DNA from: Symploca sp. SIO3C6
GTDB taxonomy: Bacteria; Cyanobacteriota; Cyanobacteriia; Cyanobacteriales; Coleofasciculaceae
Assembly: GCA_010692425.1 (NCBI GenBank)
Contig: JAAHHJ010000033.1
Span: forward strand, 1 to 64,000
DNA: 64,000 bases
Reading direction: 5' to 3'
Below are positions 1-10,771 of the stretch, piece by piece. Numbering within the stretch: position 1 is the first letter of the stretch; the number at the start of each line of letters is the position of its first letter. The translations under genes were made by a program, and so were the position numbers. Under the pieces are notes generated by a model. The model did not search any database and was not told the DNA's origin. It saw nothing but the letters and a program-made list of their open reading frames with translations.

Positions 1-140
1 TAAATGCCGCGCTTAACTTAGCAAGTGTGCCAATTGGTAAGTTAAAGCCATTAGAACCCTAGGCTATAGGGGGTTTGCCTGTGGACAAGTAGGAGCCGAC
101 TCCCTTGGTTGAAACAGGAAGAAAACAGCTTACATGCTAA
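1..140 (+). pseudogene. tnpB: tnpB 3' relic, cut by the window edge
   Basis: In the frame beginning at base 3 the plus strand reads NAALNLASVPIGKLKPLEP, a TAG at 60-62, AIGGLPVDK, a TAG at 90-92, then EPTPLVETGRKQLTC and TAA at 138-140. NAALNLA preceded by a codon ending in TA (Leu) fits the DRDLNAALNLA end of the third RuvC motif of TnpB nucleases, and PTPLVETGRK resembles the C-terminal tail of some cyanobacterial TnpB proteins. Two in-frame amber codons mean the copy is dead or already ends at base 62. It is not close to the intact tnpB at 55104. The family call rests on a short match remembered from the family. Confidence 0.55.
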
Positions 141-337
141 GGTTTATACACCTTTTAGCAGGTTTGAGTAGGTTTTTCGTAGCAGGATAATCTTTATATT
201 GTATGTTGTGTTTTTCTCGTGAATTGGATAATTTATTGCTTGGAGTTCCCTAAAAGAATTTCGCAAGCAAGGTATTAGATACGAGGTGCTAGGCTCAGAA
301 GATGGGAAGTGAACTCCTGACTCATGACTCCTGTTCA

Positions 338-3300
338 ATGAGCAATTATCAATATCAAGTCGGTGGTCGTTTGCCTATTAATGCACCTAGCTATGTCGTG
401 CGCCAAGCAGACGAACAACTCTATCAAGCCTTGAAAGCTGGGGAGTTTTGCTATGTACTCAACTCCCGTCAGATGGGCAAGTCCAGCTTACAGGTGCGAG
501 TTTGCCAAAAATTGCTCAATGAAGGTATTGCTTGTGGAGCCGTTGACCTCTCTAGCATTGGTAGTTATGAGACCACACCACAGCAGTGGTATGCCGACAT
601 CCTTCGCTGCCTAGTGCGCTCTTTTCGACTTCAGCACAAGTTCCATTTAGGCAATTGGTTACAACAAAATCAATATCTCTCGCCAGTTTCCCGCTTGGGT
701 GAGTTCCTAGAGCAAGTACTTCCAGAATTTATTGCTCAACCGATCGTGATTTTTATCGATGAAATCGATAGTATCCTGCGCCTACGGTTTAATAACGATG
801 ACTTTTTTGCTCTGATTAGAACTTGTCATCAATCTGGGCATTTGACCTTTGCCCTGTTGGGAGTGGCAACCCCCTCAGATTTGATTGGCAATAAAACTAT
901 GACCCCATTTAATATTGGTCAGGCAATTGAACTCAAAGGTTTTACTCGAAAAGAAGCCATGCCCTTAATAGCAGGATTAGAGGGCAAGGTTAAACATCCA
1001 CAGCAAGTGATGGAACAGGTATTGAGTTGGAGTGGGGGACAACCATTTCTGACTCAAAAATTATGCCAGTTGATTGTCAATGAAGTAGAGTGGGGCAGAT
1101 GGGAGGATTGGGAATCTTGTACTTCCAGAATCAGGCAGATTGTACACCAACAGATTATCGACCATTGGGTAGCCCGAGATGAACCCCCCCATTTAAGGAC
1201 GATACGTGACCGTATTCTTAAAGATGAGCAACATGCAGGGCGATTACTAGGAAAATATCAGATGCTGCTGCAAGGGCAGGAAGTGAAAGTAGATGACTCT
1301 GCTTCCCAAATGGAATTGCTGTTGAGCGGGTTGGTGGTAAGGGAAAAGGGAAAACTGAAGGTTCATAACCGCATTTATCAGGAGGTGTTCAACCTTTCAT
1401 GGGTGGAAATGCAATTAAGTTATTTGCGCCCCTACTCGCAGTTGCTGGAGGGTTGGGTAGCCTCGCAGCAGGGTGACGAATCGCGACTGTTGCGGGGGCA
1501 AGCCTTGAAGGAGGCGCAAGAGTGGGCATCGGGCAAAAGCTTGAGCAACATTGATTATCAGTTTTTGGCTGCTAGTCAACAGTTAGACCGACAAGAAGTT
1601 CAACAGGCTTTGGAGGCAGCCACAGAAGCATCTAAGATCCTAGCTCAGGCAAATCAGACCTTGAAGGAGGCGCAACGGCAAGCCAAGCAGGTAATTCGCG
1701 GAGGACTTGCTTTTACCGTATTTGTGGCAGTTGGCTTATTGGGATTAGCAGGCTCTCTATCATTGCAAGCTTTTGAAGACAAACACCAGGTTCTCATGAG
1801 CGAAATCAAGACTCTGAGCATCTCTTCGGAAGCACATTTGAAAGCAAATTACCAATTGGATGCCCTGTTGGAAGCTCTTAAAGCTGCAATCAAACTCCAA
1901 AATAAACATCAAAGCTTTCGCTTTCAACTGTCATTCTTTAAAAAAAGTTTATTAGCCGATATCGAGATTCACGAGCAGGCGGAAATCGCACTGCGGCAGG
2001 CAGTTTACTGGGTTAGAGAGGTAAACCGCTTGCAGGCACATACTCATGCAGTCAGGAGTATCAGTTTTAGCCCCGATGGTAAGCTTATTGCCACTGCTAG
2101 TGCCGACAAAACTGCTAAACTTTGGAGTCTTGAAGGCAAAAAACTACTCACCCTCTCAGGGCATAAAAATTGGGTTAACAGTGTCAGTTTTAGCCCCGAT
2201 GGTAAGCTCCTTGCTACTGCCAGTGCCGACAAAACTGCTAAACTCTGGAGTCTTGAAGGCAAAGAACTACTCACCCTCTCAGGGCATGAAAATCGAGTCA
2301 ATAGCGTCAGTTTTAGCCCTGACGGTAAAATCCTTGCCACTGCTAGTGGGGACAAAACTGCTAAACTCTGGAGCCAAGATGGTCGTTATCTCAATACCCT
2401 CCAAGGACATGAGGCAGCAGTGAGGAGTGTCAGTTTCAGCCCTGACGGTAAGTTTATTGCCACTGCTAGTGCCGACAAAACAGCCAAACTCTGGAGCAGA
2501 GATGGTCGCTATCTCAAAACTCTCAAGGGACATAGCGCCACAATCAGAAGTGTCAGTTTTAGCCCTGACGGTAAGCTTATTGCCACTGCTAGTGCCGACA
2601 AAACCGTCAAACTCTGGAGCCAGAATGGTCGCTATCTCAATACCCTCGAGGGACACACAGCTACCATCAGATGTATCAGTTTCAGCCCCGATGGTAAGCT
2701 CCTTGCCACTGCTAGTGCTGACAAAACCGTCAAACTCTGGAGCCGAGATGGTCATTACCTCAATACCTTCCAGGGGCATGATTCTCGCCTCAATAGAGTT
2801 AGTTTCAGCCCTGATGGTAAGCTCATTGCTACTGCTAGTGAGGACACGACTGTTAAACTTTGGAGCCGAAATGGTCACTACCTCAATACTCTTCAAGGAC
2901 ACGATGCTCGCATCGACAGCGTCAGTTTCAGCCCTGATGGCAAGCTCATTGCTACTGCTGGTGAGGACACGACTGTCAAGCTTTGGAACCAAGATGGTTA
3001 CTATCTCAACACCCTTAATGGTCATGATAATTTAGTCTGGAGTGTTAGTTTCAGCCCTGACGGTAAGACCATTGCCACTGCCGGTTGGGATAAAACGGTT
3101 AAATTCTGGAACCGACAGGGGAAAGAGTTACTCACCATTCAGGGGCATGATGATTGGATCTGGAGTGTCAGTTTCAGTCCTGATGGCAAGACCATTGCCA
3201 CTGCTAGTGAGGATAACACTGTCAAACTTTGGAACCAAGATGGTCAATATCTGAAAACCCTTGAGGGTCATGATGGGGCAGTTAGGAGTGTTAGTTTCAG

Positions 3301-3862
3301 CCCCAATGGCAAGCTCATTGCCACTGCTAGTGAGGATCATACTGCTAAACTCTGGAACCAAGATGGTCAATACCTGAAAACTCTATATGGACACGAGGCG
3401 GTAGTCAGGAGTGTCAGTTTCAGCCCCGATGGTGGGATAATTGCTACTGCTAGTGAGGACAAAACTGTCAAACTCTGGAACCGACAGGGGAAAGAGCTTC
3501 TAAGCCTCCAGGGGCATGATGAGCAAATCAACAGTTTCAGCTTTAGCCCTGACGGCGAAACCATGGCTACTGCCAGTAAGGATAAAACTGTTAGATTATG
3601 GAACCGACAGGGGAAAGAGGTCTTAATTCTCCGTGGACATAACGATGAAGTTAGAAGCCTCAGCTTCAGCCCTGATGGTCAAACTCTAGTTTCCTCCGAT
3701 GCTGGTGGCAGATTGATTCTGTGGAACTTGAATTTAGATATAAGTTTAAAATCTATGATGTTGCAGGCTTGCAACCAATTGCATAATTACCTAAAGTATA
3801 ATCCAGATGTTAACCAGAGCGATCGCCTTTTGTGCAAGGAAATCGATCAAAACCTGAGATGA
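338..3862 (+). CDS. AAA-like ATPase with 14 WD40 repeats
   Basis: Protein of 1174 residues. The start is set at 338 ([13 protein letters not shown]) because the downstream paralogue begins [13 protein letters not shown]; the ATG at 302 lies in repeat-like sequence and would add 12 unmatched residues. Order: AAA_35-type ATPase domain (about 1-380) with P-loop QMGKSS (residues 45-50) and Walker B-like FIDEID; coiled region about 420-450; one membrane segment about 451-478; 14 WD40 repeats from about residue 565 to 1135, enough for two seven-bladed propellers; a short Cys-containing tail. In cyanobacteria this ATPase domain is commonly fused to WD40 or signalling domains, and the role is probably a membrane-linked sensor or scaffold. 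The next gene starts 16 bases later, so the two probably form an operon. The ligand is unknown. Confidence 0.85.
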   Translation: MSNYQYQVGGRLPINAPSYVVRQADEQLYQALKAGEFCYVLNSRQMGKSSLQVRVCQKLLNEGIACGAVDLSSIGSYETTPQQWYADILRCLVRSFRLQHKFHLGNWLQQNQYLSPVSRLGEFLEQVLPEFIAQPIVIFIDEIDSILRLRFNNDDFFALIRTCHQSGHLTFALLGVATPSDLIGNKTMTPFNIGQAIELKGFTRKEAMPLIAGLEGKVKHPQQVMEQVLSWSGGQPFLTQKLCQLIVNEVEWGRWEDWESCTSRIRQIVHQQIIDHWVARDEPPHLRTIRDRILKDEQHAGRLLGKYQMLLQGQEVKVDDSASQMELLLSGLVVREKGKLKVHNRIYQEVFNLSWVEMQLSYLRPYSQLLEGWVASQQGDESRLLRGQALKEAQEWASGKSLSNIDYQFLAASQQLDRQEVQQALEAATEASKILAQANQTLKEAQRQAKQVIRGGLAFTVFVAVGLLGLAGSLSLQAFEDKHQVLMSEIKTLSISSEAHLKANYQLDALLEALKAAIKLQNKHQSFRFQLSFFKKSLLADIEIHEQAEIALRQAVYWVREVNRLQAHTHAVRSISFSPDGKLIATASADKTAKLWSLEGKKLLTLSGHKNWVNSVSFSPDGKLLATASADKTAKLWSLEGKELLTLSGHENRVNSVSFSPDGKILATASGDKTAKLWSQDGRYLNTLQGHEAAVRSVSFSPDGKFIATASADKTAKLWSRDGRYLKTLKGHSATIRSVSFSPDGKLIATASADKTVKLWSQNGRYLNTLEGHTATIRCISFSPDGKLLATASADKTVKLWSRDGHYLNTFQGHDSRLNRVSFSPDGKLIATASEDTTVKLWSRNGHYLNTLQGHDARIDSVSFSPDGKLIATAGEDTTVKLWNQDGYYLNTLNGHDNLVWSVSFSPDGKTIATAGWDKTVKFWNRQGKELLTIQGHDDWIWSVSFSPDGKTIATASEDNTVKLWNQDGQYLKTLEGHDGAVRSVSFSPNGKLIATASEDHTAKLWNQDGQYLKTLYGHEAVVRSVSFSPDGGIIATASEDKTVKLWNRQGKELLSLQGHDEQINSFSFSPDGETMATASKDKTVRLWNRQGKEVLILRGHNDEVRSLSFSPDGQTLVSSDAGGRLILWNLNLDISLKSMMLQACNQLHNYLKYNPDVNQSDRLLCKEIDQNLR
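2030..3735 (+). repeat. 14 WD40-coding repeats of about 123 bp
   Basis: Fourteen direct repeats of about 41 codons, each with the core [15 protein letters not shown] followed by D-K-T-x-K-L-W. Most units share near-identical core codons while the residues just after GH (for example NW, NR, AA, SR, AR) vary. High DNA identity between units suggests recent amplification or gene conversion within the gene. Confidence 0.9.
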
Positions 3863-3878
3863 CACCAATCTCTAAGCA

Positions 3879-6554
3879 ATGGACAATTATAAATATCAAG
3901 TGGGTGGTCGTTTACCTGTTGATGCACCAAGCTATGTCGTGCGCCAAGCTGACAAACAACTTTATCAAGCCTTGAAGACGGGGGAATTTTGCTATGTACT
4001 CAACTCCCGCCAGATGGGCAAGTCCAGTTTACAGGTGCGAGTTTGCCAGCAACTAACTAAAGATGGCATTGCCTGTGGGTTAGTTGATATATCAGGAATT
4101 GGCAGCCATGAGACAACTCAACAACATTGGTATGCTGATATCACCCGTTCTCTGGTGCGCTCTTTTAAGCTCCATCGATACTTTGTTTTAGGTCCATGGC
4201 TACAACAACGCCAATACCTCTCACCAGTACACTGTTTTAGTGAGTTCCTAGAGCAAGTACTGCCAGAATTGATTACCCAACCAATAGTGATTTTTATCGA
4301 TGAAATCGATAGTATCCTACGTTTACCTTTTAATAATGATGATTTTTTTGCCCTACTGCGCTCAATTCATCAAAATCGCCATCTCACTTTTGCCCTGTTG
4401 GGAGTAGCAACACCATTAGATTTAATTGCCAACAAAACCAGGACACCATTTAATATTGGTCAAGCAATTGAGCTGACAGGTTTTACTCAACTGGAATCTG
4501 AGCCTTTGTTTCAAGGATTAGTTGGTAAGGTAAAAGATCCTCAAGAAACTATTCAAGAGATATTAACTTGGACTGGGGGACAGCCATTTCTAACTCAAAA
4601 ATTGTGTCAGTTGATTGTTAACAATGCTGAGGGGGATAGTTGTAAAGAAGAAAAATTTTCTCAATCAAGAGTTAGCAGGATCGTTCGGGAACAACTAATA
4701 AACCACTGGGTAGCTCAGGATGAACCGCCCCATTTAAGGACAATACGCGCTCGCCTCCTTTCTAATGAACGACGAGCTGGGCGACTACTGGAACTATATC
4801 AGAAAATCCTGTACCGGGAGTCAGTACTAGCAGATGACAGTGCTGAGCAAATGGAATTGCTACTTTCAGGATTAGTGGTTAAACGACAGGGGCAGTTGAG
4901 GGTTTATAACCGCATTTATCAGGAGGTTTTCAACCCAGATTGGGTGAAAGCACAATTAGGTTACTTACGCCCATACTCTTATCTATTAGAGGGCTGGGTA
5001 GCCTCACAGCAGTGTGACGAATCACGGCTGTTGCGGGGAAAGACTTTGAGAGATGCCCAAGCTTGGGCATCGGGAAAAAACTTAAGCAATCTTGATTATC
5101 AATTTTTAGCTGCTAGCCAAGATTTAGACAGGAAGGAAGTGCAACAAGCTTTGGAGGCCCGACGGATCAAAGAAGTTGAAGCTCAAACTATTGAACTTGC
5201 TAAAACCAATGAGCTTTTAAAACAGGCACAGGCTGACTTGGAAAGCCGCTTGCGGCAGCAGAGTGTCTTATTGGAATTAGGTCAAAGTGCACTGGCAACA
5301 ACTAATCTAGATAAGCTGATGCAGACAGTAACCACTCTAGTTGCTCAAAGTCTGAATGTCGAGTACTGCAAAGTTTTAGAACTTCTCAATAATGGCAAGG
5401 AATTGCTCCTAAGAGCAGGGGTGGGCTGGCAACAGGGGCTTGTCGGCATGGCGACAGTAAGTACCGACATTAATTCCCAGGCTGGTTACACCCTGCTTGC
5501 CAATTCCCCGGTGATTGTTGAAGATTTGACTACAGAAAAGCGTTTTAATGGACCTCCTCTATTGCACAATCACGGTGTAATTAGTGGTATGAGCGTTATT
5601 ATCAATGGACCAAATCGCCCTTTTGGTGTTTTAGGCGCACACACTACCAAAAGGCGTCATTTCAGCCAGGATGATATCAATTTTCTTCAAGTTGTTTCTA
5701 ATATCTTAGCTACAGCCATTGAGCGGCAGCGGACAGAAATAGCGTTGCAAGTGAGCGAAGCCAAAAACCGAGCGCTGCTCAATGCTATACCAGATTTGAT
5801 GTTTCTTCTCAGCGGCGATGGTATCTATTTAGATTTTAAAGCCTCTAGAGTTGAGGAGCTGTTGGTCAGGCCCGATGAGTTTTTAGGGAAAACAGTATTG
5901 GAAGTAATGCCAACAGAGATAGCCCAGCAGACGATGTATTATGTCCAGCAGGCGCTACAAACTGGCAAAATCCAAATTTTTGAGAATCAGTTGCGTTTGA
6001 AGAACCAGATTCATAATTACGAGCTTCGTCTCGTTGTCAGTGGGGAAAACCAAGTTTTGTGTATTGTGCGCGATATTACTGAGCGCAAGCTGGCAGAAGA
6101 GGCTTTACGCCAGAGTGAGCAACGCTATCGCTTACTCTACAAAAACACACCTGTGATGTTACACTCAATCGACCGCAATGGTAGACTCATAAGTGTTAGT
6201 AACTATTGGTTAGAGAAGCTAGGCTATGAGCGCAGGGAAGTAATTGGTAGAAAATCTGTTGAATTTCTAACACCAGAATCGAGTCTTTATGCTCAAGAAG
6301 TCGTATTACCTCAATATTTCCAGACGGGAGTTTGCAAGGATGTTCCTTATCAAATGGTCTGTAAGAATGGCAAGATAATTGATGTGCTTCTTTCTGCCAC
6401 CGCTGAATGGGATGCCGCAGGTAAGATCATCCGCTCTCTGGCAGTTATGATCGATATCACCAACTACAAAATGGTAGAGAAAGCTCTAGAGGATAACAAG
6501 GGGAGATGGGGAAATGGAGAGATGGAAAGACAAGAAGAGAATGTGGGGATATAG
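3879..6554 (+). CDS. AAA-like ATPase with GAF and two PAS domains
   Basis: Protein of 891 residues. Residues 1-415 are a close paralogue of the upstream gene product: same P-loop QMGKSS, Walker B-like FIDEID and the same linker ([12 protein letters not shown]). Then come a coiled coil (about 415-462), a GAF domain (about 464-620), PAS 1 (about 630-740) and PAS 2 (about 742-865, ending [12 protein letters not shown]). Such chains usually lead into a histidine kinase, GGDEF or similar output domain, but here the protein stops about 25 residues after PAS 2. The last residues ([17 protein letters not shown]) are a translation of the GGGGAGAT-type intergenic repeat, so the output domain seems to have been lost. 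It probably acts as a sensory partner of the WD40 protein encoded 16 bases upstream. The start ATG at 3879 has no strong ribosome-binding site. Confidence 0.83.
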   Translation: MDNYKYQVGGRLPVDAPSYVVRQADKQLYQALKTGEFCYVLNSRQMGKSSLQVRVCQQLTKDGIACGLVDISGIGSHETTQQHWYADITRSLVRSFKLHRYFVLGPWLQQRQYLSPVHCFSEFLEQVLPELITQPIVIFIDEIDSILRLPFNNDDFFALLRSIHQNRHLTFALLGVATPLDLIANKTRTPFNIGQAIELTGFTQLESEPLFQGLVGKVKDPQETIQEILTWTGGQPFLTQKLCQLIVNNAEGDSCKEEKFSQSRVSRIVREQLINHWVAQDEPPHLRTIRARLLSNERRAGRLLELYQKILYRESVLADDSAEQMELLLSGLVVKRQGQLRVYNRIYQEVFNPDWVKAQLGYLRPYSYLLEGWVASQQCDESRLLRGKTLRDAQAWASGKNLSNLDYQFLAASQDLDRKEVQQALEARRIKEVEAQTIELAKTNELLKQAQADLESRLRQQSVLLELGQSALATTNLDKLMQTVTTLVAQSLNVEYCKVLELLNNGKELLLRAGVGWQQGLVGMATVSTDINSQAGYTLLANSPVIVEDLTTEKRFNGPPLLHNHGVISGMSVIINGPNRPFGVLGAHTTKRRHFSQDDINFLQVVSNILATAIERQRTEIALQVSEAKNRALLNAIPDLMFLLSGDGIYLDFKASRVEELLVRPDEFLGKTVLEVMPTEIAQQTMYYVQQALQTGKIQIFENQLRLKNQIHNYELRLVVSGENQVLCIVRDITERKLAEEALRQSEQRYRLLYKNTPVMLHSIDRNGRLISVSNYWLEKLGYERREVIGRKSVEFLTPESSLYAQEVVLPQYFQTGVCKDVPYQMVCKNGKIIDVLLSATAEWDAAGKIIRSLAVMIDITNYKMVEKALEDNKGRWGNGEMERQEENVGI

Positions 6555-6727
6555 GGAAGACATCAGGGAATAAGTGTCTACAAAAATCCCCCCCCATTTC
6601 CCACGCCTCCCTATCCTTTTACTATGGGAGTGAGTTTTCTGAGAACGACCAAAAGTGAAATTTATGATGTACAACAGCTTAAGTCATAAGTTTTAAGCAA
6701 AAAAGTAGGAAATAGTAAACTTTATTG

Positions 6728-6776
6728 TTATTACTTATTACTTATTACTTATTACTTATTACTTATTACTTATTAC
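6728..6776. repeat. Heptamer tandem repeat (TTATTAC)x7
   Basis: Seven perfect copies of TTATTAC lie between convergent genes. This is the heptanucleotide STRR type of repeat known from heterocystous cyanobacteria such as Calothrix. No coding role is visible. Confidence 0.95.
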
Positions 6777-6814
6777 TCTTACTAAACTTGAGAAACTGTA
6801 ATTTTACTTTCCTA

Positions 6815-9112
6815 TTAATTTGGATTAAATAGGAATCTTGGTTTAAGTAATATCTTCAGCAACAGCCACAGAGCATGCAATTCTCCTGGCGTATTTTGGC
6901 GCTTCCATTGCCACGGGCGACAGAATAACATTTCCACTAGATGCCTTTCCTGAGAGAGGGTTAAATCTTCAAACATTATTTGCACAGTGGGGACTTTATC
7001 AATAAACCCAGTACCAGTATTAGTAATTTTTCCCTGTAAATAAATTTCTTCTTCCATAATTTCTAAGGTCACAGGTAGGCTTTCTCCTATCTTGACACCA
7101 GGTATTTTCCCCTTTGTCAGTATTACTTCAGCGCCAACTTCAGAAATACTATCAGTTATTCCCCATAATCTTCTGCTGTTACTATTTGGTATTTCTAATT
7201 TTTGGCTGTTTTGGTTATACTTATTAAGTTTAATTTCCACTAGCCGTTGTAGATTAAACCATTCGTACAAACTAGGTTTAGGTACATCTACCAAAACTAG
7301 TAAAGCAATACCAATCATTAGCAGGTTGTAGACATTCCAAATCCAAACAAAACCGGCAGCTTGATAGATTTGGGCTTCCTTGGAAGTCAAGGATATTGCT
7401 TCTAGATTGCCTGCTACTGCCATTTCTAAACTATGCCACAGACTCACTATTGTAGCCAGAAACAAAATAATTAGAGGCCAAGCCAATCTCCAATTGAAAT
7501 AAAAGCGATCGCTTTGAGTTCCTTTAGGTGTGACTTTGAAACCTTCTGAAAAAGGATTCAACATGGTTTGAATGACAGTTATTGCAATCGGAAAACACTG
7601 GGCTACAGAGTAAACATCTGATAGTAAAGCAGAGCGAGAGCGGTAATTTAGCCAAGAAAATGAAAATAACTGTACCAGATAATAAGGTACAAAGAAATAA
7701 AGCCATTCACCAGAGGTAGTCCACAAAGGAATCACACCTATAAATGTATAAGCTAACGGCATCAGCAGAAAAATAAGGCGGAATAGGCTAGTAAACCACT
7801 GAAATAATCCTTCAAAATGAGCAAGTCTTTGTGAAAGGGTGAGCCCAGGAATTGTTACGGGATTAGCATTAATAAAAAATGCCTGTAGACTGCCGCGAGT
7901 CCACCGCAATCTTTGACCAACATGAGCTGCCATATTTTCAGCAGACAAGCCGGCACTTAAACTTTCACCTAAGTAAATTACTCTATAGCCTTTGGCAGAT
8001 AAACGAATTCCTGTAAAATAGTCTTCGCTAAGGGACTCGGTTACAAAGCCGCCAGTTTCTTCAAGAGCGCTCCGCCTCGCCACGAAAGAACTACCATAAC
8101 ACAGGGCTGTTTCTAAACCATCACGCAGCAATTGGTAATGACGAGAAAAAATTTCTACTTCCTGTGTGATTACATTTTCTAGACCTAAATTTCTGGCGAC
8201 TGGATCAGGATTGTAAAAGCTTTGATGAGTTTGAACAAGGGCTATTTTTTGCTTTTGGAAAAATCCTATAGTGCGAGTCAAGAAGTTTGTGGTAGGAATA
8301 AAATCAGCATCAAATACAGCAATTAATTCACCAGAAGTTTTGGTAAGTGCGTGATTTAAGTTGCCAGCTTTAGCATGAAGATTATTGGCTCTGGTTATGT
8401 ACTCACAACCTAGTTCTTGCGCTAGAATTTTCATCTCTGGACGCCGTGTATCATCTAGGAGATATATTTTTTTGTTGGTATAATCTAAAGCTTGACAACC
8501 AATAATAGTGCGCCTGAGAATAGTAGTCGGTTCGTTATACGTGGGAATCAAAATGTCTACTGAAGGTGTATAACTGCCATCAATGACAGCAACTGCCATC
8601 CTATCTGCTTCGCGATGTCTAGGCTTCACCTTTAGGATTAAATACACCTGAAAACTATTACTCAAAATGAGTAATATTTCCATCAAAAGTAAACCCAAAC
8701 TGAAGGCACCATCAAGGGGATTTGACAGATTGAGTGTGGAGAGAGAGCGCCACAAAACGTAGCGAATAGTCAAAGCTAGTAGAATCGATACCACTACCAC
8801 CCTTGACCAAGTTTGAGGTTGGGGAGAAATTTTGGTGATGGCAATCACGATTAACAATAGCACGACTGTTGGTGCCAATAGATATTCGCCCATCACCATT
8901 GGCACTTCTAACCAAATGGGTGGGGTTTCTTGCAGGAGGTGGATTTGTTCAAAAAACTGCTCCACTATCCCTATCTCTGCAAACCACGCTGTGATAATTA
9001 AACTAAATGAAACTGTAATTCCTAGAAAGACTAGTGTTGCTAGTCGTGGTTTAGCCAGTCTCCTAAGTTTACCAATGCGTAAGGATTTGCTATTTAACCC
9101 AGAATCTGTCAT
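6815..9112 (-). CDS. Cellulose synthase-like GT2 with PilZ-like C-terminus
   Basis: Membrane glycosyltransferase of 765 residues. N-terminal membrane segments (about 25-45, 75-95, 105-125, 135-155) precede a GT2 domain with the processive signature: LLDDTRRPE, FDADF, a SED in LSEDYFTG, and GQRLRWTRG (the QxxRW motif). C-terminal membrane segments follow, with a gating-loop-like NPFSEGFKVTPKG, and then a PilZ-like beta-barrel region from about residue 640. In BcsA proteins PilZ binds cyclic di-GMP; here the RxxxR and D/NxSxxG motifs are not clear (SRRLWG is the closest), so c-di-GMP control is uncertain. It probably makes a beta-glucan or similar exopolysaccharide. No BcsB gene lies nearby. 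It is transcribed alone, convergent with the ATPase pair. Confidence 0.88.
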   Translation of the reverse strand: MTDSGLNSKSLRIGKLRRLAKPRLATLVFLGITVSFSLIITAWFAEIGIVEQFFEQIHLLQETPPIWLEVPMVMGEYLLAPTVVLLLIVIAITKISPQPQTWSRVVVVSILLALTIRYVLWRSLSTLNLSNPLDGAFSLGLLLMEILLILSNSFQVYLILKVKPRHREADRMAVAVIDGSYTPSVDILIPTYNEPTTILRRTIIGCQALDYTNKKIYLLDDTRRPEMKILAQELGCEYITRANNLHAKAGNLNHALTKTSGELIAVFDADFIPTTNFLTRTIGFFQKQKIALVQTHQSFYNPDPVARNLGLENVITQEVEIFSRHYQLLRDGLETALCYGSSFVARRSALEETGGFVTESLSEDYFTGIRLSAKGYRVIYLGESLSAGLSAENMAAHVGQRLRWTRGSLQAFFINANPVTIPGLTLSQRLAHFEGLFQWFTSLFRLIFLLMPLAYTFIGVIPLWTTSGEWLYFFVPYYLVQLFSFSWLNYRSRSALLSDVYSVAQCFPIAITVIQTMLNPFSEGFKVTPKGTQSDRFYFNWRLAWPLIILFLATIVSLWHSLEMAVAGNLEAISLTSKEAQIYQAAGFVWIWNVYNLLMIGIALLVLVDVPKPSLYEWFNLQRLVEIKLNKYNQNSQKLEIPNSNSRRLWGITDSISEVGAEVILTKGKIPGVKIGESLPVTLEIMEEEIYLQGKITNTGTGFIDKVPTVQIMFEDLTLSQERHLVEMLFCRPWQWKRQNTPGELHALWLLLKILLKPRFLFNPN

Positions 9113-9238
9113 AGTAACTATCTTTTATATAGCACCACTTGTATACTTAACTTATCTTAATGATTTTTTCCTGAGTCAAAAGTGAGACTTGGCTGAGAGA
9201 TAGCGCTTTTCAATGGAGTTAAGTTAAATCTTGTTGTA

Positions 9239-9270
9239 AGGGAGATGGGGAGATGGGGAGATGGGGAGAT
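9239..9270. repeat. Octamer tandem repeat (GGGGAGAT)n
   Basis: About four copies of GGGGAGAT upstream of the DM13 gene. The same octamer, in either orientation, recurs near 6500, 9890, 40264, 49530, 57464 and 58540, making it a genome-wide short repeat. Confidence 0.9.
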
Positions 9271-9397
9271 AAAGGGATGAGAATTATCTAGAGCAAAAAT
9301 AAGAATAATACCATCAATTTCTCAGCTGAAAATCATTCTTTAGCAACCAAATGCCTGAACAATAGTCGATAGAGTCCAGTTTTAAGGAACTAACGCT

Positions 9398-9859
9398 ATG
9401 AAACTTAACTATTTGGCAATTGTTGGTACCACTACTCTCTTAACTGCTAGCTTGCTAGGGAGTAATCCACTTAATCAGGCTTGGGCAAGGGAAACCTTTA
9501 CAAATTCAGCCACTTCAGTAGTTGCACAATCAACTAATGTTTCTAAAAATTTTGTGGGAGCGGCACATCCTACTCAAGGAAAAGTGCGTTTAACCACAGA
9601 AAATGGGCAACGTTACCTAGAGTTTGACGAAAATTTCAAAACAGACAGTGGACCAGATTTATTTGTCTTGTTACATCGTCAGCAAACGCCAGAATCATAC
9701 CGTAATTCAGATTATGTAAATCTTGGAGATTTAGAGCAAGTAAGTGGCACTCAAAGGTATGCTATTCCTGATGAGGTGAATTTAGCAGATTGGAAGTCTG
9801 TGGTGATTTGGTGTCGTCAATTTAATGTCACTTTTGGCTATGCGCCACTAGGTACTTAG
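9398..9859 (+). CDS. DM13 domain secreted protein
   Basis: Protein of 153 residues. A signal peptide (hydrophobic 5-22, cleavage likely after AWA near residue 30) is followed by a DM13 domain (about 52-150) with the typical GKVRL..G.RYLEF...F.T..GPDLFV.L pattern and a C-terminal VVIWC. DM13 domains have been proposed to carry out redox or electron-transfer roles at the cell surface through a conserved Cys; here that would be the Cys of VIWCRQF. The protein is likely periplasmic. It is monocistronic, preceded by octamer repeats and about 130 bases from the next gene. The start ATG follows AAGGAACTAACGCT, which contains a usable AAGGA ribosome-binding site. Confidence 0.8.
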   Translation: MKLNYLAIVGTTTLLTASLLGSNPLNQAWARETFTNSATSVVAQSTNVSKNFVGAAHPTQGKVRLTTENGQRYLEFDENFKTDSGPDLFVLLHRQQTPESYRNSDYVNLGDLEQVSGTQRYAIPDEVNLADWKSVVIWCRQFNVTFGYAPLGT

Positions 9860-9988
9860 TAAGGTACACCTTTATTGAGTTGGGAGGAGGAGATGGGGAG
9901 ATGGGGAGGCAAGAGGAAATTATTCTTTTGGGTTGCCCTTACCTATTTCTTTGCCTTAATTGTTAAGATACCGTTGTGAGTAAATTAA

Positions 9989-10693
9989 ATGGAAACAGCT
10001 GATTTTATTGCCTTAATACATCCAGCGATCGCAGTAACAGTGGTCTTCCCTATAATCGGTATGGTTGTTAACTTTGCCTGGCAGACTCGACAACGACGCC
10101 TACAAAATCTTGGTGGAGGCAAAAGCAAAATTCCACCAGTTGTAGGACGCGAACATGTTAAATTAGGCAAATGGCTATCTGGTTCAGTTGTAGGCATCAC
10201 GATCATCGCACTTGCTTACTCAGTAGTGTTTGGCTCTGGAGGGTTTATAGACCAGCAGAAGAAGAGCGAACTACAAAGTACCCAGGTAGTTTTGATTGCT
10301 CTCATGTTCGCTGTCACCATTGCTGCTTTTGTGTTACTTTATCGAGCTAGACCACCACTGTGGCGAGGTATTTTTGCCACTTTAACAGGTATTGGTTTAG
10401 TGGTTCTCGGTGCTCAAGATGGTGTCTATAGGCGAACCTTTGAGTGGTATTGGTCTCACTACTACATGGGAATAGGTGCAGCGCTACTGATGGTATTTTC
10501 TTTAGCGATTATCGAAGATATCTACAAAGATCGTTCCAATCGCTGGCGCAACGTTCATATTATTTTAAATTGCTTGGCTTTGCTACTGTTTCTTGGACAA
10601 GGAATGACTGGTGCTAGAGACCTATTAGAGATTCCTCTAAGTTGGCAGAAATCTGTTATCTATCAATGTGATTTTGAAAATCTAACTTGTTAG
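9989..10693 (+). CDS. DUF4079 family membrane protein
   Basis: Protein of 234 residues resembling the cyanobacterial DUF4079 family. It has hydrophobic segments at about 10-30, 63-83, 98-118, 125-143, 155-172 and 190-208, separated by basic loops (RQRRLQNLGG). The N-terminal IHPAIAV and the HVKLGKW segment carry conserved histidines of a cytochrome b561-like layout, so haem binding is possible but not shown. It is convergent with the caspase-like gene, with an inverted repeat between them. Confidence 0.7.
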   Translation: METADFIALIHPAIAVTVVFPIIGMVVNFAWQTRQRRLQNLGGGKSKIPPVVGREHVKLGKWLSGSVVGITIIALAYSVVFGSGGFIDQQKKSELQSTQVVLIALMFAVTIAAFVLLYRARPPLWRGIFATLTGIGLVVLGAQDGVYRRTFEWYWSHYYMGIGAALLMVFSLAIIEDIYKDRSNRWRNVHIILNCLALLLFLGQGMTGARDLLEIPLSWQKSVIYQCDFENLTC

Positions 10694-10706
10694 TTAAAGC
10701 CTGATA

Positions 10707-10743
10707 GTTCATAGTTCATTGCCATGAACCATGAACTATGAAC
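10707..10743. terminator. Bidirectional terminator-like inverted repeat
   Basis: GTTCATAGTTCAT (10707-10719) pairs perfectly with ATGAACTATGAAC (10731-10743) across an 11-base spacer, between the 3' ends of two convergent genes. There is no long T-run. The same ATGAACTATG words recur near 19750, so it may also be a dispersed repeat. Confidence 0.5.
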
Positions 10744-10771
10744 AGCTAATAACTAAAAACACTAAGAAATT

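Noticed and set aside
302-337. Upstream ATG for the WD40 ATPase gene
   Set aside because: Adds 12 residues absent from the paralogue and consists of AACTCCTGACTCATGACTCC-like repeat sequence.
2044-3564. Several long open frames on both strands across the WD40 region
   Set aside because: They are shadows of the repeated WD40 codons: the translations are repetitive ([17 protein letters not shown]-like) and inherit the 123-bp period.
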